Assembly (NCBI GenBank): GCA_007128525.1
Contig: SKXG01000294.1
Location: forward strand, 1 to 7,924
Length of the DNA stretch: 7,924 nucleotides
Origin: Pseudomonadales bacterium
Lineage (GTDB): Bacteria; Pseudomonadota; Gammaproteobacteria; Pseudomonadales; Azotimanducaceae
Direction of reading: 5' to 3'
Shown: positions 6,189-7,924 of the stretch, one piece after another
How positions within the stretch are numbered: position 1 is the first letter of the stretch
How the letters are laid out: each line of letters starts with the position of its first letter
Position numbers and translations under genes: made by a program
Notes under the pieces: model-generated
What the model was told of the DNA's origin: nothing
Database searches by the model: none
The model's input: only the letters and a program-made list of their open reading frames with translations

Positions 6189-6208
6189 GTATTTGCGCCT
6201 CTTATAGT
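6180..6208 (+). promoter_or_regulatory. Sigma70-type promoter of the arsR-like gene
   Basis: The -35 is TTGACC (6180-6185) and the -10 is TATAGT (6203-6208), with an optimal 17-base spacer. Transcription would start at about 6214-6216, on or next to the ATG at 6216. No ribosome site precedes the ATG, so the transcript is predicted to be leaderless. Both elements overlap palindromic operators. Confidence 0.68.
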
Positions 6209-6224
6209 TAGGCACATGCCTAAC
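6207..6224. promoter_or_regulatory. Operator 2 for the ArsR-like repressor (over start site and ATG)
   Basis: GTTAGGC-ACAT-GCCTAAC is a perfect 18-bp inverted repeat that overlaps the end of the -10, the predicted transcription start and the ATG. Its core matches operator 1. A repressor bound here would block both polymerase and start-site access. Confidence 0.6.
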
Positions 6225-6554
6225 CAATCTTCCAGCCTGAACGACGTTTTCAACGCGCTTTCGGATCCAACTCGTCGAGGCGTCCTGTCTCGCTTGTGCC
6301 ATGGTCCAACGACCGTGACCGATCTGGCAGGCCCTTACGACATGGCGCTGCCATCCTTTACCCAGCACCTGAAAGTGCTCGAGAAGTCCGGACTGGTGCA
6401 ATCCCGCAAGATCGGGCGCTCGCGTCTGTACGAAATACAGCCCAAGCAGCTCAAACGAGCCCAGGACTGGCTGGCGCGGCAGCATCTGCTGTGGGAGCAG
6501 CGACTGGATCAGTTGGATGACTACCTGCTGCAAATGAAGGAGAAGCCGGAATGA
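6216..6554 (+). CDS. ArsR-family winged-helix transcriptional regulator
   Basis: A 112-residue cytoplasmic repressor-type protein. The N-terminus has the family signature LNDVFNALSDPTRRGVLSRL (8-27). The helix-turn-helix covers about 32-60, with the recognition helix near LPSFTQHLKVLEKSGLV (45-61), and the beta-wing is RKIGRSRLYEI (64-74). It lacks the ELCVCDL cysteine pair of metal-sensing ArsR and SmtB proteins (one cysteine only, C28), so it is probably not a classical metal sensor. It overlaps the next gene by four bases (ATGA), a translationally coupled pair. ArsR-type regulators paired with SRPBCC/AHSA1 proteins are a common bacterial arrangement. The start at 6216 is supported by the family N-terminus, although there is no ribosome site. 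Two operators over its promoter suggest autorepression. Confidence 0.92.
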   Translation: MPNQSSSLNDVFNALSDPTRRGVLSRLCHGPTTVTDLAGPYDMALPSFTQHLKVLEKSGLVQSRKIGRSRLYEIQPKQLKRAQDWLARQHLLWEQRLDQLDDYLLQMKEKPE

Positions 6555-7057
6555 GCGACACGTCACCCTTTGCCATCAACCCTAAGCTGGATCTGGTGCT
6601 TGAGCGCCGTGTATCCGTGCCGCCGGCACTGGTCTGGGAAGCCTGGACACAACCAGAGCACTTGAAGCAATGGTTCTGTCCGCGTCCTTGGTCGGTGGCC
6701 GCGTGTGAGATCGATCTGCGCCCAGGCGGGTTGTTTCCGACCGTAATGCAGTCGCCGGACGGGGAGTTGATGCCGACGTCGGATGGCTGCTATCTGGAGG
6801 TGGAGCCGCATCGCCGCTTAGTGTGGACGTCAGCGATGGGGCCGGGTTATCGGCCAGTCCAGCCGGGGCGCGAAGACGACCTGCTGTTTACCGCCTTCAT
6901 TCTGATCGAACCGGAAGGTGATGGCTCCAGATACACGGCCATTGCGGTGCACCCGGACCCGGCTGGCAAGGCTCGGCATGAAGCGATGGGCTTCCATGAA
7001 GGCTGGGCTACCGCGCTGGAGCAGTTGGTCGAGTACATGCGTGGGCTTAGCCACTGA
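6551..7057 (+). CDS. SRPBCC / AHSA1-domain protein
   Basis: A 168-residue protein of the START/Bet v1-like superfamily, AHSA1 branch. Such proteins form a helix-grip cavity that binds hydrophobic small molecules. Despite the Hsp90-activator name, bacterial members have mostly unknown roles. Motifs are LERRVSVPPALVWEAWTQPE with HLKQWFCP (17-44), the DLRPGGLF turn (55-62), YLEVEPHRRLVWT (81-93), and a C-terminal helix from MGFHEGWATALEQLVEYM (146-163). The length is normal for the family and no signal or membrane segment is seen. Its start overlaps the ArsR-type stop codon, so the two should be co-transcribed. By analogy with other such pairs, the repressor may sense a compound related to what this protein binds. 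Confidence 0.9.
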   Translation: MSDTSPFAINPKLDLVLERRVSVPPALVWEAWTQPEHLKQWFCPRPWSVAACEIDLRPGGLFPTVMQSPDGELMPTSDGCYLEVEPHRRLVWTSAMGPGYRPVQPGREDDLLFTAFILIEPEGDGSRYTAIAVHPDPAGKARHEAMGFHEGWATALEQLVEYMRGLSH

Positions 7058-7139
7058 TGCCCGTATCTCACTGATTTATGGGATTGTCATGATCAGCGCA
7101 GGGCTATAGCGTTAGGGCATTCTCCAAACGGTAACGCCC

Positions 7140-7466
7140 GTGGCGACGATCACGTTGGTGGAAGATGATGTTCCGACCCGGCAACGCTTGGTAGCAGCGC
7201 TGACGGAATCGGGCTATACAGTTTTGGCGGACGTTGGCAATTGCGCCTTGGCACGCGCCGCGCTATCTGAGCGAGCCCCCGATGTGCTGCTGGTGGATCT
7301 TGGCCTGCCGGACGGCAGTGGACTGGAGTTGATTGCGCAATCCCGCCAACAGCATCCGGATACCGAGATTATGGTCATCACTGTGTTTGGCGATGAGCGT
7401 CACGTGCTGGCCGCCATCGTCGCCGGGCCTGTTGACGATCGACCAGGCGTGGGTAACGGCGCCTGA
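7140..7466 (+). CDS. Response regulator, truncated after the receiver domain core
   Basis: The receiver domain of a two-component response regulator, starting at a GTG (MATITLVEDD). The acidic pair is E8/D9/D10, the phosphoacceptor D53 is in VLLVDLGLPDGSG, and the switch residue T81 is in MVITVFGD. Family proteins continue AAIxAGAxGYLLKD with the conserved Lys. Here the match stops at about G96 (AAIVAG), followed by twelve unrelated residues and a stop. The conserved Lys and the whole DNA-binding output domain are therefore missing. Beyond the break the DNA encodes part of a sensor kinase in another frame, so a deletion is the likely cause. The protein is probably non-functional or works only as a phosphate sink. 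No clear ribosome site is seen before the GTG. A weak TTGTCA...TATAGC pair (7084-7110) has a short 15-base spacer. Confidence 0.78.
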   Translation: MATITLVEDDVPTRQRLVAALTESGYTVLADVGNCALARAALSERAPDVLLVDLGLPDGSGLELIAQSRQQHPDTEIMVITVFGDERHVLAAIVAGPVDDRPGVGNGA

Positions 7467-7924
7467 ATTGGACGGAGCGCTGCGCGATCTACCAGATGAC
7501 TGGCGGCGTTATCACCAGCCACTCGCAGAAGTAGACTATCATTTCCAGGTTTCTCTAGCGGAAACAGTTACCGAACCCTGGGCCATCTATCTGCCATCGG
7601 TCGTCATGAATGCTGCTGTGACGACCAATGGTATGCCGCTTGGTGACGGCGGCCGCATGACGCCATCGATTGCCCGTAATCTGAAACGGCCGTTGTACTT
7701 CATCGTGCCGCCGCCCTTACTGCATGAAGGTGACAATCTCATCACGGTGGTCGTCCGCTCCGAGCCATCTGGTATCGGTCTGCTATCGCCTGTTCTGGTT
7801 GGCCCAGACAGCGAGCTTGGCAGCCTGTATGAGCAGCGCCACTTCTTCCGCTACACGCTGAGCCAGTTCGTCGTCATACTGCTCGCCGGAATGACCGTGT
7901 TGATGTTGTTGTTGTGGCGTCTGC
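7393..7924 (+). CDS. Sensor histidine kinase fragment, N-terminal sensory region; both ends incomplete
   Basis: An open frame that runs off the right edge. The kinase-like sequence begins near 7429 (LLTIDQAWVTAPELDG). The residues before it, from the in-frame ATG at 7393, are response-regulator DNA read in the wrong frame. The visible part looks like an extracytoplasmic jelly-roll sensor domain: WAIYLPSVVMNAAVTTNG, GDGGRMTPSIARNLKRPLYF, LLHEGDNLITVVVRSEP, LLSPVLVGPDSEL and LYEQRHFFRYTLSQ. A membrane helix VVILLAGMTVLMLLLWRL follows at the edge. I recall this layout from proteobacterial sensor kinases, with more helices and HisKA/HATPase domains beyond. A signal peptide and the native start are absent, which supports loss of the 5' end by deletion. 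The kinase identity is inferred from the sensory part and from the adjacent response regulator. Confidence 0.6.
   Translation, partial: MSVTCWPPSSPGLLTIDQAWVTAPELDGALRDLPDDWRRYHQPLAEVDYHFQVSLAETVTEPWAIYLPSVVMNAAVTTNGMPLGDGGRMTPSIARNLKRPLYFIVPPPLLHEGDNLITVVVRSEPSGIGLLSPVLVGPDSELGSLYEQRHFFRYTLSQFVVILLAGMTVLMLLLWRL

Larger units (their letters stand above)
5795..6215. other. 420-base divergent intergenic region
   Basis: No convincing gene is seen. The short open frames here (for example 5916-6107) lack a ribosome site and any recognisable protein. The left part is the leader of the minus-strand hydrolase-LuxR gene and holds a CAGGC-TTTC-GCCTG hairpin (5822-5835), which as minus-strand RNA has a GAAA tetraloop. 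It also holds a TACTAT-like -10 on the minus strand (5849-5854) without a clear -35. An ATTTGC-A-GCAAAT dyad lies at 5888-5900, a larger stem-loop at 5935-5967, and a CTGGCT/AGCCAG repeat at 6134-6156. The right end is the arsR-type promoter. Confidence 0.5.

Noticed and set aside
6207..6224. GTTAGGC and GCCTAAC boxes that look like integron attC core sites
   Set aside because: They are the two arms of one short palindrome with a 4-base spacer, in the wrong order for an attC, and a sister palindrome sits at 6173-6188. An ArsR-type operator explains them better.
6111..6566. 151-residue minus-strand open frame over the arsR-type gene
   Set aside because: It is antisense to a well-defined ArsR gene and its promoter, with no family features of its own.
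7110..7118. GTTAGGG after AGC, resembling an attC R' end
   Set aside because: The last base breaks the GTTRRRY consensus and no R'' or L boxes lie upstream within range.

Overview
The window reads as DNA of a proteobacterium, more likely a gammaproteobacterium. This rests on the gene families, the MddA-type methyltransferase and the integron cassettes; no rRNA or other marker fixes the taxon. It joins an accessory stretch (1 to about 2,700) to a chromosome-like stretch (about 2,770 to the right edge).

Accessory stretch. The left edge lies inside an IS3-family insertion sequence whose DDE transposase ends at 856 and whose probable right tip is near 866. Directly after it comes the 3' half of an integron attC site, then two gene cassettes in the usual same-direction layout. 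Cassette 1 (909-2074) carries an APH/choline-kinase-fold phosphotransferase. Cassette 2 (2075 to about 2674) carries an unrecognised 153-residue protein. The boundaries come from base complementarity: each cassette's first bases (TTCGCC, TTAGGC), with the preceding G, are the exact complement of the R'' box in its own downstream attC (GGCGAAC, GCCTAAC). Attachment to attI and the integrase gene would lie left of the window. The last attC has a proper 5' half, but its 3' half is very short or missing.

Chromosome-like stretch, minus strand. Three genes follow: an alpha/beta-hydrolase fused to a LuxR-type DNA-binding domain (4739-5794), a methanethiol S-methyltransferase of the MddA family (3829-4608) and a second, membrane-anchored alpha/beta-hydrolase (2776-3813). 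The last two are 15 bases apart and form an operon. A 16-bp perfect palindrome lies between the regulator gene and mddA and is a natural candidate operator. The two hydrolases resemble each other closely. My inference is a small regulon in which a hydrolase-type sensor-regulator controls dimethyl sulfide formation from methanethiol plus a hydrolase partner.

Chromosome-like stretch, plus strand. After a 420-base intergenic region with several inverted repeats comes an ArsR-type repressor (6216-6554). It overlaps by 4 bases an SRPBCC/AHSA1-domain protein (6551-7057). The repressor promoter is a good sigma70 match with two copies of a TTAGGY-N4-RCCTAA operator, and it is placed so that the mRNA would be leaderless.

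At the right edge a response regulator (7140-7466) loses its reading frame after about residue 96. The sequence then continues in another frame as the sensory part of a histidine kinase that runs off the window. This looks like an internal deletion that fused the two halves of a two-component system.
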